Shown here piece by piece: positions 28,314 through 36,792 of a stretch of DNA of 64,000 nucleotides. Below the pieces are notes generated by a model. That model was not told where the DNA came from. It ran no database searches and worked only from the letters and a program-made list of their open reading frames with translations. Position 1 is the stretch's first letter. Every line of letters starts with the position of its first letter. The DNA comes from Bacillus ndiopicus (lineage in GTDB: Bacteria; Bacillota; Bacilli; Bacillales_A; Planococcaceae), in assembly GCF_000612805.1 (NCBI RefSeq), contig NZ_HG964405.1, positions 9,963-73,962 on the forward strand. The letters are read 5' to 3'. Both the position numbers and the translations under genes were made by a program.

Positions 28314-29900
28314 TTAAACTAATGGACCGCCTTGCTTCGCAATAGCATCCGAAACGTTAGCGAATTTTTTGAAGTTTTCGTTGAAAAGGTTCGCTAAATC
28401 TTTTGCTTTTGCATCATAAGAATCTTTATCAGCCCAAGCATCGCGAGGATTTAGTACTTCTGATGGTACACCTTCGATTGCCGTTGGAATGTGTAGGCCA
28501 AATACAGCATCTTGTGTTGTTTCAACATTGTTTAGCTTACCATCAATTGCAGCACGCACCATTGCACGCGTGTAAGAAAGCTTCATACGGCTACCTACAC
28601 CATATTCGCCACCAGTCCAACCAGTGTTTACTAAAAATACTTGTGAGCCATGCTCATCAATTTTCTTCCCTAACATTTCTGCATAAACTGTTGCAGGAAG
28701 AGGTAGGAATGGAGAACCGAAGCATGTTGAGAATACTGGTTCTGGCTCTGTTACACCACGCTCTGTACCAGCTAATTTCGATGTGAAACCACTTAAGAAA
28801 TGATACATCGCTTGTTCTTTTGTTAATTTTGAGATAGGAGGTAATACTCCAAATGCGTCTGCAGTTAAGAACACGATTGTTTGTGGGTGTCCAGCTACAG
28901 ATGGTTTAACAATATTTTCGATATAATCAATAGGATACGCCACACGCGTATTTTCTGTTAAAGAGCCGTCATCATAGTTACAAATACGAGTATTCTCATC
29001 CACTACAACGTTTTCTAATACAGAACCGAAACGAATAGCATTGTAAATTTCAGGTTCTTTTTCTTTTGACAGATTGATTGTTTTTGCATAGCAGCCACCT
29101 TCAATATTGAAAACGCCATTGTCTGACCAGCCATGCTCGTCATCGCCAATTAATTTGCGATCGCTATCTGCTGATAAAGTAGTTTTACCTGTACCAGATA
29201 AACCGAAGAATAGTGCAACATCGCCTGCTTCGCCAACGTTTGCTGAACAGTGCATTGATAAAATACCTTGCTCTGGTAATAAGTAGTTCATAATACCGAA
29301 AATTGATTTTTTCATTTCACCAGCGTACTCTGTACCACCGATTAAAATGATTTTCTTTTCTAGTGACACAATAATGAAAGTTTCTGAATTTGTACCATCA
29401 ATAGCTGGATCAGCTTTGAAGTTTGGTGCAGAAACAATTGTGAAAGCTGTTTTATGTGTAGCTAGCTCTTCAGCAGTTGGGCGGATAAATAGTTGGTGAC
29501 AGAATAAATTGTGCCATGCATATTCATTAATTACTTTAATGCCAATTTGTGAATCTTTATCTGCACCAGCAAAGCCGTTAAATACAAAAAGCTCGTCGCG
29601 TTCTTTTAAATAATTAACTACTTTTGCATATAGTTTTTCAAACACTTCAGAAGAAATTGGGCGATTTACTTTTCCCCAATCAATTTTATCTTTCGTACTT
29701 TCTTCTTCTACTGTATATTTATCTTTAGGAGAACGACCAGTATATTTGCCTGTTTCAGCACGTAATGCACCGTCAACAGTTAGAATTGCTTCTCCACGAG
29801 ATGTTGCTTTTTCTACTAACTGCGGAACAGAAAGTTGAACATGAACATTTGTACCATTTAATAAATCTTTCAGTTCGTTTGCAATTTCTACTGAATTCAT
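28314..29900 (-). CDS. pckA: Phosphoenolpyruvate carboxykinase (ATP)
   Basis: 528 residues, the usual length. Gluconeogenic conversion of oxaloacetate and ATP to PEP, CO2 and ADP. P-loop [13 protein letters not shown] near residues 233-245, Mg/Mn site [17 protein letters not shown], kinase-2-like motif and RSPKDKYTV near 55. RBS AAAGGATGG. Divergent from metK, the same arrangement as in B. subtilis. A TAGACT-16-TATACT promoter is plausible upstream; catabolite control is known for pckA in other Bacillales but no operator was recognised. Confidence 0.97.
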   Translation of the reverse strand: MNSVEIANELKDLLNGTNVHVQLSVPQLVEKATSRGEAILTVDGALRAETGKYTGRSPKDKYTVEEESTKDKIDWGKVNRPISSEVFEKLYAKVVNYLKERDELFVFNGFAGADKDSQIGIKVINEYAWHNLFCHQLFIRPTAEELATHKTAFTIVSAPNFKADPAIDGTNSETFIIVSLEKKIILIGGTEYAGEMKKSIFGIMNYLLPEQGILSMHCSANVGEAGDVALFFGLSGTGKTTLSADSDRKLIGDDEHGWSDNGVFNIEGGCYAKTINLSKEKEPEIYNAIRFGSVLENVVVDENTRICNYDDGSLTENTRVAYPIDYIENIVKPSVAGHPQTIVFLTADAFGVLPPISKLTKEQAMYHFLSGFTSKLAGTERGVTEPEPVFSTCFGSPFLPLPATVYAEMLGKKIDEHGSQVFLVNTGWTGGEYGVGSRMKLSYTRAMVRAAIDGKLNNVETTQDAVFGLHIPTAIEGVPSEVLNPRDAWADKDSYDAKAKDLANLFNENFKKFANVSDAIAKQGGPLV

Positions 29901-29971
29901 CGTTTAAAACCATCCTTTTATTTATAATATTCCCCAAGTTTGGTGGGACTTTATTTTTTTTTACTACAAAA

Positions 29972-29999
29972 AGTATAACACATTAAATGAAATAGTCTA
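29972..29999 (-). promoter_or_regulatory. Possible promoter of pckA
   Basis: Minus strand TAGACT, 16-bp spacer, TATACT, about 70 bp before the start codon. Confidence 0.45.
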
Positions 30000-30101
30000 T
30001 ACTAATTCGTTAAAATTTGTGAAATTTATTCCTTCTGAAGTTTTAATGAAGAAAAATAAGGCCCTTTATCAAAATGTGTGCTTGACTATACATTCCGTTA
30101 C

Positions 30102-30251
30102 AGGTGGGGCGTGGCTTCAACTAATTTCTTTTGGCATATGCCGAAAGAAATGGATCTTTAGCTCAAGGCAAACACGATGTTGGTCATGGAGGCGTTGTCA
30201 CAGGATGTGACGTACTTAGCCTCCCTTCCTTTGTTTAGGGAGTCGCCACCT
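30102..30251. repeat. Nested-hairpin element between pckA and metK
   Basis: Bounded by AGGTGGGGCG (30102-30111) and CGCCACCT (30244-30251). Inside is a 14-bp inverted repeat with one mismatch at 30124-30151 (ATTTCTTTTGGCAT / ATGCCGAAAGAAAT) and a two-level hairpin at 30188-30224 (GGAGGC/GCCTCC outer, GTCACA/TGTGAC inner). It is richer in GC than its surroundings and has no credible ORF. It looks like a folded RNA gene or a small non-autonomous mobile element. Confidence 0.6.
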
Positions 30252-30375
30252 TTCACTCCATATATAGTCGATTAAATTCCAAGCGCATATTTTGGTGTTG
30301 ACACAAAAATAAAGAAGTTTTTTTGTTATACGCATTAAAATGAAAGATTCACATATCAATATACATATATAGTAT

Positions 30376-30404
30376 TTGACAGCGTATAAAGATTTATGTA
30401 TTAT
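30376..30404 (+). promoter_or_regulatory. Sigma-A promoter of metK
   Basis: TTGACA, 17-bp spacer, TATTAT, immediately upstream of the SAM riboswitch. Confidence 0.8.
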
Positions 30405-30420
30405 ATGAAATTGAACGGAT

Positions 30421-30597
30421 ACTCTTATCCCGAGCTGGTGGAGGGTCAGGCCCTATGAAACCCGGCAACCTGCATGACTTTTCACATCATGCGCTGGTGC
30501 CAATCTGATGCAAGGAGAATTTTCCTTGAACGATAAGAGTGAAAGGGAACGAAAACACAATCCTTTCTCTCATAATTTATGAGTGAAAGGTTTTTTT
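30421..30597 (+). promoter_or_regulatory. SAM-I (S-box) riboswitch of metK
   Basis: P1 arms ACTCTTATC (30421-30429) and GATAAGAGT (30532-30540) enclose the class signatures GAGGGTCAGGCCCTATGAAA and CCGGCAACC plus GGTGCCAATCTG. A terminator (arms CCTTTC.CTCAT / ATGAG.GAAAGG at 30562-30590, seven T) follows as the expression platform. SAM binding should favour termination, giving feedback on SAM synthetase. Confidence 0.96.
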
Positions 30598-30680
30598 ATT
30601 GCGAAAAAAAGGAAGGGAATTTCCTTTAACATCATTATACCTTTCAAAATCCTCGTGTTAAGAAGCGGTAATGGCTTGAG

Positions 30681-30835
30681 TTGATCCCGCATTAACAGGC
30701 AGTCATTGATTTGTATTAAAAGCAATGGTTATCCACTTTAAAATATAGATGAGGTCGAAATGTTTTAGTGGTTAACAAACTGTTTGTAAAAAGCCTGATT
30801 GGTGAAGACTACTAATTAAAGAAAAGATTCTATAA
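30681..30835 (+). repeat. Hairpin-rich intergenic repeat, copy B (degenerate)
   Basis: Shares ATCCCGCATTAACAGGC at the left end and AAAAGCCTGATTGGTGAAG on the right with copies A and C, but the GTGGGGG hairpin and the right terminus have decayed. It lies between the SAM riboswitch terminator and the metK start codon, so it is inside the metK leader. Confidence 0.55.
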
Positions 30836-30912
30836 TGGAAGTATCACTTTAAAAGCTTGACATGGGTAATGAGTACCGTATCATATTCGCAGGAAATATA
30901 GGAGGAAACAAA

Positions 30913-32118
30913 ATGACAAATCGTAGACTATTTACATCTGAAAGTGTTACTGAAGGACATCCTGATAAAATTTGTGACCAAATTTCAGACGCGATTTTAG
31001 ATGCAATTTTAGCTGAAGATCCAAATGCACGTGTTGCATGTGAAACAACAGTAACGACAGGTTTAGTATTAGTTGCAGGAGAAATTACAACTTCTACTTA
31101 TGTAGATATTAAAGGAATTGTACGTGATACTGTAGCAGAGATTGGCTATACGCGTGGTAAATATGGCTTCGATGCAGAAAACTTAGCTGTGCTTGTTGCA
31201 ATTGGCGAACAATCTCCTGATATTGCACAAGGGGTAGACCAAGCTCTTGAGGCACGTGAAGGCTCAATGTCAGATGAAGCGATTGAAGCAATTGGTGCAG
31301 GTGACCAAGGCTTAATGTTCGGGTATGCATGTAACGAAACACCTGAGCTTATGCCACTACCGATTAGCTTAGCACATAAGCTAGCGCGTCGTTTAACAGA
31401 AGTACGTAAATCGGGTGAATTAGCATATTTACGCCCAGATGGAAAAACACAAGTGACTGTAGAGTACGATGAAAATAATGTACCAGTGCGCGTAGATACA
31501 ATTGTTATTTCAACTCAGCATGATGAGGAAGTAACATTAGAGCAAATTCAAGCGGATTTAAAACGCCTTGTAATCGCACCGGTTGTACCAGCGGAATTAT
31601 TAGATGATGCAACAAAATACTTCATTAACCCAACAGGTCGCTTTGTAATTGGTGGGCCAAAAGGTGACGCCGGTTTAACAGGTCGTAAAATTATTGTTGA
31701 TACGTATGGTGGCTATGCACGTCACGGCGGTGGAGCATTCTCTGGTAAGGATGCGACGAAAGTTGACCGTTCGGCGGCATATGCAGCACGTTATGTAGCA
31801 AAAAATATCGTAGCAGCAGGTTTAGCAGATCGTGCTGAAGTCCAACTTGCTTACGCAATCGGTGTAGCACAGCCTGTATCTATTGCAGTAGATACATTTG
31901 GTACAGGAACAGTACCATCATCTCAAATTGTAGAATGGGTTCGCGAGCTATTTGATTTACGTCCAGCAGGTATCATTAAAATGTTAGACTTACGCCGCCC
32001 AATTTACAAACAAACGGCAGCGTACGGACATTTTGGCCGCACAGATTTAAATGTTCCTTGGGAGCAAATAGATAAAGCGGAAGTCTTAAAAGAAAAGGCT
32101 GCTTTATTAGTGAAATAA
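30913..32118 (+). CDS. metK: S-adenosylmethionine synthase
   Basis: 401 residues after choosing the ATG with TAGGAGG upstream; an in-frame ATG 17 codons earlier lacks a ribosome site. Makes SAM from methionine and ATP. Signatures: [20 protein letters not shown] near residues 8-27, [12 protein letters not shown] near 117 and [16 protein letters not shown] near 262. Regulated by the SAM riboswitch, with a repeat element intervening in the leader. SAM feeds the polyamine operon 25 kb away (via decarboxylated SAM) and many methyltransferases in this window. Confidence 0.98.
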   Translation: MTNRRLFTSESVTEGHPDKICDQISDAILDAILAEDPNARVACETTVTTGLVLVAGEITTSTYVDIKGIVRDTVAEIGYTRGKYGFDAENLAVLVAIGEQSPDIAQGVDQALEAREGSMSDEAIEAIGAGDQGLMFGYACNETPELMPLPISLAHKLARRLTEVRKSGELAYLRPDGKTQVTVEYDENNVPVRVDTIVISTQHDEEVTLEQIQADLKRLVIAPVVPAELLDDATKYFINPTGRFVIGGPKGDAGLTGRKIIVDTYGGYARHGGGAFSGKDATKVDRSAAYAARYVAKNIVAAGLADRAEVQLAYAIGVAQPVSIAVDTFGTGTVPSSQIVEWVRELFDLRPAGIIKMLDLRRPIYKQTAAYGHFGRTDLNVPWEQIDKAEVLKEKAALLVK

Positions 32119-32128
32119 TGTAATGAGG

Positions 32129-32173
32129 TTGTCCGAAAAGTAGGCTGACGTGCCACTTTTCGGACAATTTTTT
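32129..32173 (+). terminator. Terminator of metK
   Basis: Perfect 13-bp arms TTGTCCGAAAAGT / ACTTTTCGGACAA followed by six T. Confidence 0.9.
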
Positions 32174-32328
32174 GCTATTTTATTTTGATTCAGTGGGTGT
32201 TTGCCATACTCGCTGAATTATAGAAAACAAAATAGATATTCTTCTCACTATCCATGGGGGAAGAATTTTCTACTGAATTAAGATTAATAGTCACCATTCT
32301 CGTCGTAAGTAGATATCTAAAAGAATTT

Positions 32329-32847
32329 TTAGATATCTACTTGCAATGATTTATAATACTGGCCTTTTTCTACATATTCGCGAATAATGCGGTCCATATC
32401 TTCACGATCCTCTGCATTTACTTCGCGTACTACTTTTGCGGGACGGCCCATAGCGAGCATATTTGGGGGGATTTTTTTGCCTGGTGGTACAAGGCTACCT
32501 GCGCCGATAAATGCGCCTTCTCCAATTTCAGCTCCATCAAGAATGATTGAGCCCATACCAACTAATGCACGCTTGCGAATTATGCAGCCGTGTAATGTTA
32601 CTTGATGACCAATTGTTACTTCGTCTTCAATGATAACAGGATTATTAGGGCTTTGATGTATACAGCTTAAGTCTTGTATGCTGACACGTTTGCCTATAAT
32701 CGTTGGTGCTACGTCACCACGAATAACTGTATTAAACCATATTGTTGATTCTTCACCAATTGTGACATCACCCGTTACTGTAGCGAAATCTGCAATGAAT
32801 GCTGTTGAATCAATTTTTGGGAGTATTCCTTTATATGGGTAAATCAT
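32329..32847 (-). CDS. ytoA: Gamma-carbonic-anhydrase-like hexapeptide-repeat protein (YtoA)
   Basis: 172 residues from the ATG with AAGGAAG upstream. Left-handed beta-helix built from hexapeptide repeats (ATVTGDVTIGEESTIWF onward) and a C-terminal helix. Three histidines in the expected zinc positions are present: SCIHQSP, TIGHQV and TLHGC. The family includes active and inactive gamma carbonic anhydrases (YrdA/PaaY-like), so activity is uncertain. B. subtilis ytoA is next to ytpA, as here. A palindrome at 32309-32342 overlaps its stop codon. Confidence 0.88.
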   Translation of the reverse strand: MIYPYKGILPKIDSTAFIADFATVTGDVTIGEESTIWFNTVIRGDVAPTIIGKRVSIQDLSCIHQSPNNPVIIEDEVTIGHQVTLHGCIIRKRALVGMGSIILDGAEIGEGAFIGAGSLVPPGKKIPPNMLAMGRPAKVVREVNAEDREDMDRIIREYVEKGQYYKSLQVDI

Positions 32848-32950
32848 GTTAAAAACGCTTCCTTTCTTTATGCACACTATGCAACCATCGTATCAAATGT
32901 AGAGAAAAATAGAAAATAAAATTTAAACAATAGAAGAAATACCGATTATA

Positions 32951-33134
32951 ATAAAGTGAACCTTCAAACAGTGGAGGATGATACCCCCACTGTTTGGTAG
33001 CTTCACCAATCGGGTTTTTACAGGCTGTTTGATTCCCCACTTAAATATCTCGATTTTATCTGATGATTTGAAGTGGGGGTATGGTGCTCCTGCGATTACT
33101 CGTCGCAAAAGTACAGCCTGTTAATAGGGGATAA
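32951..33134 (-). repeat. Hairpin-rich intergenic repeat, copy C (longest)
   Basis: Read on the minus strand it begins TTATCCCCTATTAACAGGCT and ends GAAGGTTCACTTTAT, with two hairpin units: CCCCCACTT...AAGTGGGG and AACAGTGGGGG / CTCCACTGTT. The ACAGGCTGT / ACAGCCTGT inverted pair and ACCCGATTGGTGAAG block are intact. At 184 bp it is the fullest copy and occupies the gap between ytoA and the ytpA-like gene. Confidence 0.75.
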
Positions 33135-33250
33135 GGAAATCAGTTGTAGCAATATTATTTAGTATAATGAAAACGTTAGTACAAGATAAACGTATAATAG
33201 AAGCAACAAGATGAGAATTAATTGAAGTGTTGAATATAGGAGGGATTGCA

Positions 33251-34045
33251 ATGTGGAAATGGGAGGCTGAAGGACAGCCAAAAGCAGTTGTTGCAATTGT
33301 CCATAGTGCGTATGAGCATCATCGTTGGTATGCTTGGCTAATTGAAAAGCTGCGAAGCGCGGGATTTCACGTTGTAATGGGGGATTTACCAGGACACGGA
33401 GAGCAAACATTAAGCTATCATGATGAAGATTTTTTTAAATATGAGAATTATGTGAAACAGATAATCGAAATTGGTTTATCTGAAAATTTACCTGTGTTTG
33501 TTATAGGAAATGGTCTAGGTGCAACAGTATTGATGAATGTTTTGCAAAAAAAGAAATTGGAATGTGCAGGTGCTATATTTGTTTCCCCATGGATGCAGTT
33601 AAAGCTTCAGCCTGGGAAATTGTCAAATGCGTTAACGAGTATTAGTGCACTAACTTCTAGTGTAAAGCTACATCATGATATTACTGTTCAGCTAATGTCT
33701 CGGAATTATGAGGTATATGAGGAGCTAAAGGGTGATATCCTTCATAATACAACTGTTACAGTGAAATGGTATAAAGATTTACAACAGCTATTAAAGCGTT
33801 TAAAAAACCCAGAGATTAAATTTCCTAATTTACCCGTATTAATGATGACGGGTGAAAGGGATCAAATTACGGATATACAAGTATCAAAAAATTGGTTAAT
33901 ACAGCAACCGTTATCGCATTTTCAATATAAAGAATGGTCAGATTGTCAACACAGTTTATACTTTGAAATGGAAAGAGAAGAGGTATATTTATACACAAAA
34001 GATTTTATGAATAATGTGCTTCGTTCTTTAGGCTATATTATTTAA
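33251..34045 (+). CDS. ytpA: YtpA-like alpha/beta hydrolase fold, nucleophile lost
   Basis: 264 residues; start at ATG after TAGGAGG. Overall like the lysophospholipase YtpA: AIVHSAYEHHRWYAWLIEKL, HVVMGDLPGHG near residue 41, acid residue in GERDQITD and histidine in CQHSLYFE. The nucleophile elbow, however, reads GNGLGA (residues 86-91), where YtpA-type enzymes have GHSMGG, so Gly replaces the catalytic Ser. The reading frame is intact and of normal length. It may be catalytically inactive or use another residue. Closed by a terminator. Confidence 0.75.
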   Translation: MWKWEAEGQPKAVVAIVHSAYEHHRWYAWLIEKLRSAGFHVVMGDLPGHGEQTLSYHDEDFFKYENYVKQIIEIGLSENLPVFVIGNGLGATVLMNVLQKKKLECAGAIFVSPWMQLKLQPGKLSNALTSISALTSSVKLHHDITVQLMSRNYEVYEELKGDILHNTTVTVKWYKDLQQLLKRLKNPEIKFPNLPVLMMTGERDQITDIQVSKNWLIQQPLSHFQYKEWSDCQHSLYFEMEREEVYLYTKDFMNNVLRSLGYII

Positions 34046-34109
34046 AATTGTAAAACTGTTAAAATAATATATTTTTTTGATAATGATTTTAAAAGACGAT
34101 GTCATGTGA

Positions 34110-34137
34110 AAGCACTTTACACAAAGTGCTTTTTTTC
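34110..34137 (+). terminator. Terminator of the ytpA-like gene
   Basis: Arms AAGCACTTT / AAAGTGCTT with an ACAC loop, then seven T. Confidence 0.85.
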
Positions 34138-34162
34138 TTTGTAAAATAAATAATATAAGTAA

Positions 34163-34176
34163 TGAAAACGCTTTAA
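34163..34176. promoter_or_regulatory. Candidate CcpA (cre) site upstream of alsT
   Basis: TGAAAACGCTTTAA matches 13 of 14 positions of the cre consensus TGWAARCGYTWNCW. It lies about 150 bp above the alsT promoter proposed here. Confidence 0.45.
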
Positions 34177-34203
34177 TTAACCGGTAAGTAAACAAAATAC
34201 AGC

Positions 34204-34235
34204 GTATGCTAGAAGTGTTTCTAGCATACTTTTTG
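34204..34235 (+). terminator. Terminator-like hairpin in the alsT upstream region
   Basis: Arms GTATGCTAGA / TCTAGCATAC followed by five T. It lies above the proposed alsT promoter and below no gene, so it could end a short leader or small RNA that begins near the cre site. Confidence 0.5.
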
Positions 34236-34310
34236 GAGGGGTAAAGCTGATAAAATCTATCTTTTTAAAATTTCACAATACGAAATATTTAGAATCTTTT
34301 AAAAAATGTA

Positions 34311-34339
34311 TTGCATAAAAAATGCATATGTAATATAGT
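34311..34339 (+). promoter_or_regulatory. Sigma-A promoter of alsT
   Basis: TTGCAT, 17-bp spacer, TATAGT, 40 bp before the start codon. Confidence 0.6.
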
Positions 34340-34379
34340 AAATTTCAAAATAATACATTGTTTTTAAAGGGGGATTTTA

Positions 34380-35897
34380 ATGGAGTCAGTTGTAGGTTTT
34401 TTAAATGATATTTTATGGGGACCATGGTTTATTTATGCTATTTTGCTAGTTGGACTATTTTTCTCAATCATTACTCGATTTTTACAAGTACGCCATATCA
34501 AAGACATGTTTGTATTGATGTTCAAAGGGGAGAAATCTGAGAAAGGTATTTCGTCATTCCAAGCGATGTCGATAGCTTTATCAGGACGTGTAGGAACAGG
34601 TAATATCGCAGGGACAGCAACTGCGATTGCTATGGGGGGACCTGGTGCTATATTTTGGATGTGGGCAATTGCCTTCATTGGAGCTGCAACGGCATATGTT
34701 GAATCAACATTAGCTCAAATTTATAAAGAAGAAAAAGAAACAGAATATCGCGGTGGTCCAGCCTACTATATTGAAAAAGGTACGGGTCAAAAATGGTTTG
34801 GGGTGTTGTTTGCAGTTATCGCGGTAATTGCTATGTTAATTTTAATGCCAGGTGTACAATCAAATGCGATAGCAGGTGCGGTAGACAATGCATTTGGCTT
34901 AACACCTGCTATTACAGGCGGAATTATTGTGGTATTATTAGGGGCAATCATTATTGGTGGAGTAAAATCCATTGCAAATGCAGCACAAATTATTGTGCCT
35001 TTTATGGCTGCTGCTTATATGATTATGGCATTAATTATTATTGCAATGAACGTTTCAGAAATTCCGACAGTTATTAGCTTAATTTTCTCAAGTGCATTTG
35101 GTGCCCAAGAAGTATTTGGTGGAATTGTGGGTTCAGCTATTGCTTGGGGCGTTAAACGTGGTATTTACTCAAATGAGGCTGGTCAAGGTACAGGTGCTCA
35201 CCCAGCAGCTGCTGCGGAAGTATCTCACCCTGCTAAACAAGGAATTGTACAAGCGGCGTCTGTTTATATTGATACATTATTAGTTTGTTCAGCTACAGCA
35301 TTTATGATTTTATTTACTGGTATGTATAATGTACATGATGAAAAAGCAGATAAAATTGTTGTTCAAGATCAAGAGATTTACCCAACTATTTTTACGGGTG
35401 AATTTGGTAGTAAAGATTATTCAGGTGATGCTCAAATCACATTCGCACAATCAATCAAAGAGGGGGCAGCATATACACAGTATGCTGTAGAAAGTGCTAT
35501 TCCAGGATTTGGTGCACCGTTCGTAGCAATTGCGTTGTTCTTCTTCGCATTTACGACAATTATGGCGTATTACTACATCGCTGAAACAAACATTGCCTAT
35601 TTATTCTCAGGATCTGCTGAGAAAATCGGTATCTGGATCGCAAAATTTGCTATTTTAATTGCAGCATTTTTAGGTACAATCCGTACTTCAGATTTAGCTT
35701 GGGCAATGGGTGATGTTGGATTGGGCTTAATGGTATGGGTAAACGTGATTGCCATTTTAATCATTATGAAACCAGCAATTGTCGCATTAAAAGATTACGA
35801 TAGACAGAAAAAAGAAGGAAAGGATCCGCAATTTGATCCTACTGCATTAGGCATTAAAAATGCAGATTTCTGGGTTGAACGTAATAAAAAGAAATAA
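34380..35897 (+). CDS. alsT: Alanine/glycine:cation symporter family protein
   Basis: 505 residues, about eleven membrane helices. AGCS family: N-terminal WGPWFIYAILLVGLFFS, the sodium-site region ALSGRVGTGNIAGTATAIAMGGPGAIFWMW (residues about 65-95, read in parts) and EAGQGTGAHPAAAAEVSHP near 262. Probably imports alanine or a related small amino acid with Na+ or H+. RBS AAGGGGG. Single gene with its own promoter; convergent with the XRE-cupin regulator. Confidence 0.92.
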   Translation: MESVVGFLNDILWGPWFIYAILLVGLFFSIITRFLQVRHIKDMFVLMFKGEKSEKGISSFQAMSIALSGRVGTGNIAGTATAIAMGGPGAIFWMWAIAFIGAATAYVESTLAQIYKEEKETEYRGGPAYYIEKGTGQKWFGVLFAVIAVIAMLILMPGVQSNAIAGAVDNAFGLTPAITGGIIVVLLGAIIIGGVKSIANAAQIIVPFMAAAYMIMALIIIAMNVSEIPTVISLIFSSAFGAQEVFGGIVGSAIAWGVKRGIYSNEAGQGTGAHPAAAAEVSHPAKQGIVQAASVYIDTLLVCSATAFMILFTGMYNVHDEKADKIVVQDQEIYPTIFTGEFGSKDYSGDAQITFAQSIKEGAAYTQYAVESAIPGFGAPFVAIALFFFAFTTIMAYYYIAETNIAYLFSGSAEKIGIWIAKFAILIAAFLGTIRTSDLAWAMGDVGLGLMVWVNVIAILIIMKPAIVALKDYDRQKKEGKDPQFDPTALGIKNADFWVERNKKK

Positions 35898-35915
35898 TTA
35901 AATAATATGAAACAG

Positions 35916-35954
35916 AAAGCTACCAAAGATGAAAGAATCATTTTTGGTAGCTTT
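35916..35954. terminator. Shared hairpin between alsT and the XRE-cupin gene
   Basis: Perfect 12-bp arms AAAGCTACCAAA / TTTGGTAGCTTT between two convergent genes. Neither strand has a good T-run after the stem, so termination would be inefficient. Confidence 0.5.
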
Positions 35955-35968
35955 GTAATGTTTAAGAA

Positions 35969-36469
35969 TTATAAAGAGGTAATTAGTAAAAACTTTGTTG
36001 GCATAAGGCTATCATTCCACCAAATATGGCTTTGTGAAGAGGAAAACATAATCGATTCTCCCACTTTTAAAATGCTCTTTTGTTCTTCTAATGAAAAAGA
36101 TAATTCTCCTTCTAACACATAGATAAATTCATAGCCTAAATGAGTAAATTCCTTACTATCTTTTTGATTTGGTTGCAGTGTAACGAGCATCGGTTGAAAT
36201 GTTGCTGCACTATTATTAGAAGCTAGATTTTCGTAGTAAAAGGGTAATGCTTCTTTTACATCGTCTGTTGTTGCTTGTTCAAAAAAAACGCTTGGTGAAA
36301 CTTGTAAAGCATCGCAAATTTTGCGTAATGATTCAAGTGTTGCATTACATTTACCAAGCTCTACTTGCGATAGGAAGCTTATTGAAACACCTGTTTGCTC
36401 TGCCAATTGCTTTAAAGTAATCTTTTTTTCCTTACGTATTTTGCGTACCATCTCACCAATAACATTCAT
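35969..36469 (-). CDS. XRE-family regulator with C-terminal cupin domain
   Basis: 166 residues. N-terminal helix-turn-helix (residues about 5-62, KKITLKQLAEQTGVSISFLS) and C-terminal cupin (about 95-165, GYEFIYVLEGELSFSLEE then MFSSSQSHIWWN). Members such as PuuR-like or amino-acid-responsive regulators bind a small molecule in the cupin. It is divergent from the MHS transporter / cyclodeaminase pair, with a 21-bp palindrome between them, so it probably regulates that pair. RBS GAGGGG. Confidence 0.85.
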   Translation of the reverse strand: MNVIGEMVRKIRKEKKITLKQLAEQTGVSISFLSQVELGKCNATLESLRKICDALQVSPSVFFEQATTDDVKEALPFYYENLASNNSAATFQPMLVTLQPNQKDSKEFTHLGYEFIYVLEGELSFSLEEQKSILKVGESIMFSSSQSHIWWNDSLMPTKFLLITSL

Positions 36470-36621
36470 TAAATCCCCTCAATTCAAAAAAATTTTAATA
36501 TATAAATATATGGAACTATAACATATGAAACTTTGCAAATAAAATGAAATTTCTAGCGATAGTTAGTTTCTCCTAAGTTAATATACAAGCAATTGAATTA
36601 TCAGTAAATTCGAAAAAGAGA

Positions 36622-36650
36622 TTGACAACATAAATCAATAATGAAATAAT
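36622..36650 (+). promoter_or_regulatory. Possible promoter of the MHS transporter operon
   Basis: TTGACA with a 17-bp spacer and AATAAT; a perfect TATAAT lies a little further on (36656-36661) but out of spacing. Confidence 0.5.
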
Positions 36651-36661
36651 CAACCTATAAT

Positions 36662-36682
36662 AATTGAAGTGTCACTTCAATT
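36662..36682. promoter_or_regulatory. 21-bp palindromic operator candidate
   Basis: Arms AATTGAAGTG and CACTTCAATT around a central T, perfectly symmetrical. A further half-site AATTTGAAG follows at about 36686. It overlaps the expected transcription start of the transporter operon, where a bound repressor would block it. The divergent XRE-cupin protein is the obvious candidate. Confidence 0.65.
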
Positions 36683-36715
36683 TTAATTTGAAGCAAAATG
36701 GTATACAAGTTATTT

Positions 36716-36729
36716 GGAAAGCGTTTACA
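36716..36729. promoter_or_regulatory. Candidate CcpA (cre) site
   Basis: GGAAAGCGTTTACA matches 13 of 14 cre consensus positions. It sits downstream of the proposed promoter and 63 bp before the transporter gene, a roadblock position for catabolite repression. Confidence 0.6.
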
Positions 36730-36792
36730 TATGCTGATTTTGTGTGCATTTAAGATTGAAGGCAAGCTTTTTTAATTAAAGGGGGAATTTGG

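Noticed and set aside
30019-30210. 63-codon open frame across the nested-hairpin element
   Set aside because: No ribosome-binding site, codons pass through strong inverted repeats, and the product is low in plausibility.
32309-32342. Perfect palindrome AGTAGATATCTAAAA...TTTTAGATATCTACT as the ytoA terminator
   Set aside because: It overlaps the stop codon and has no T-run on the minus strand, so termination cannot be claimed.
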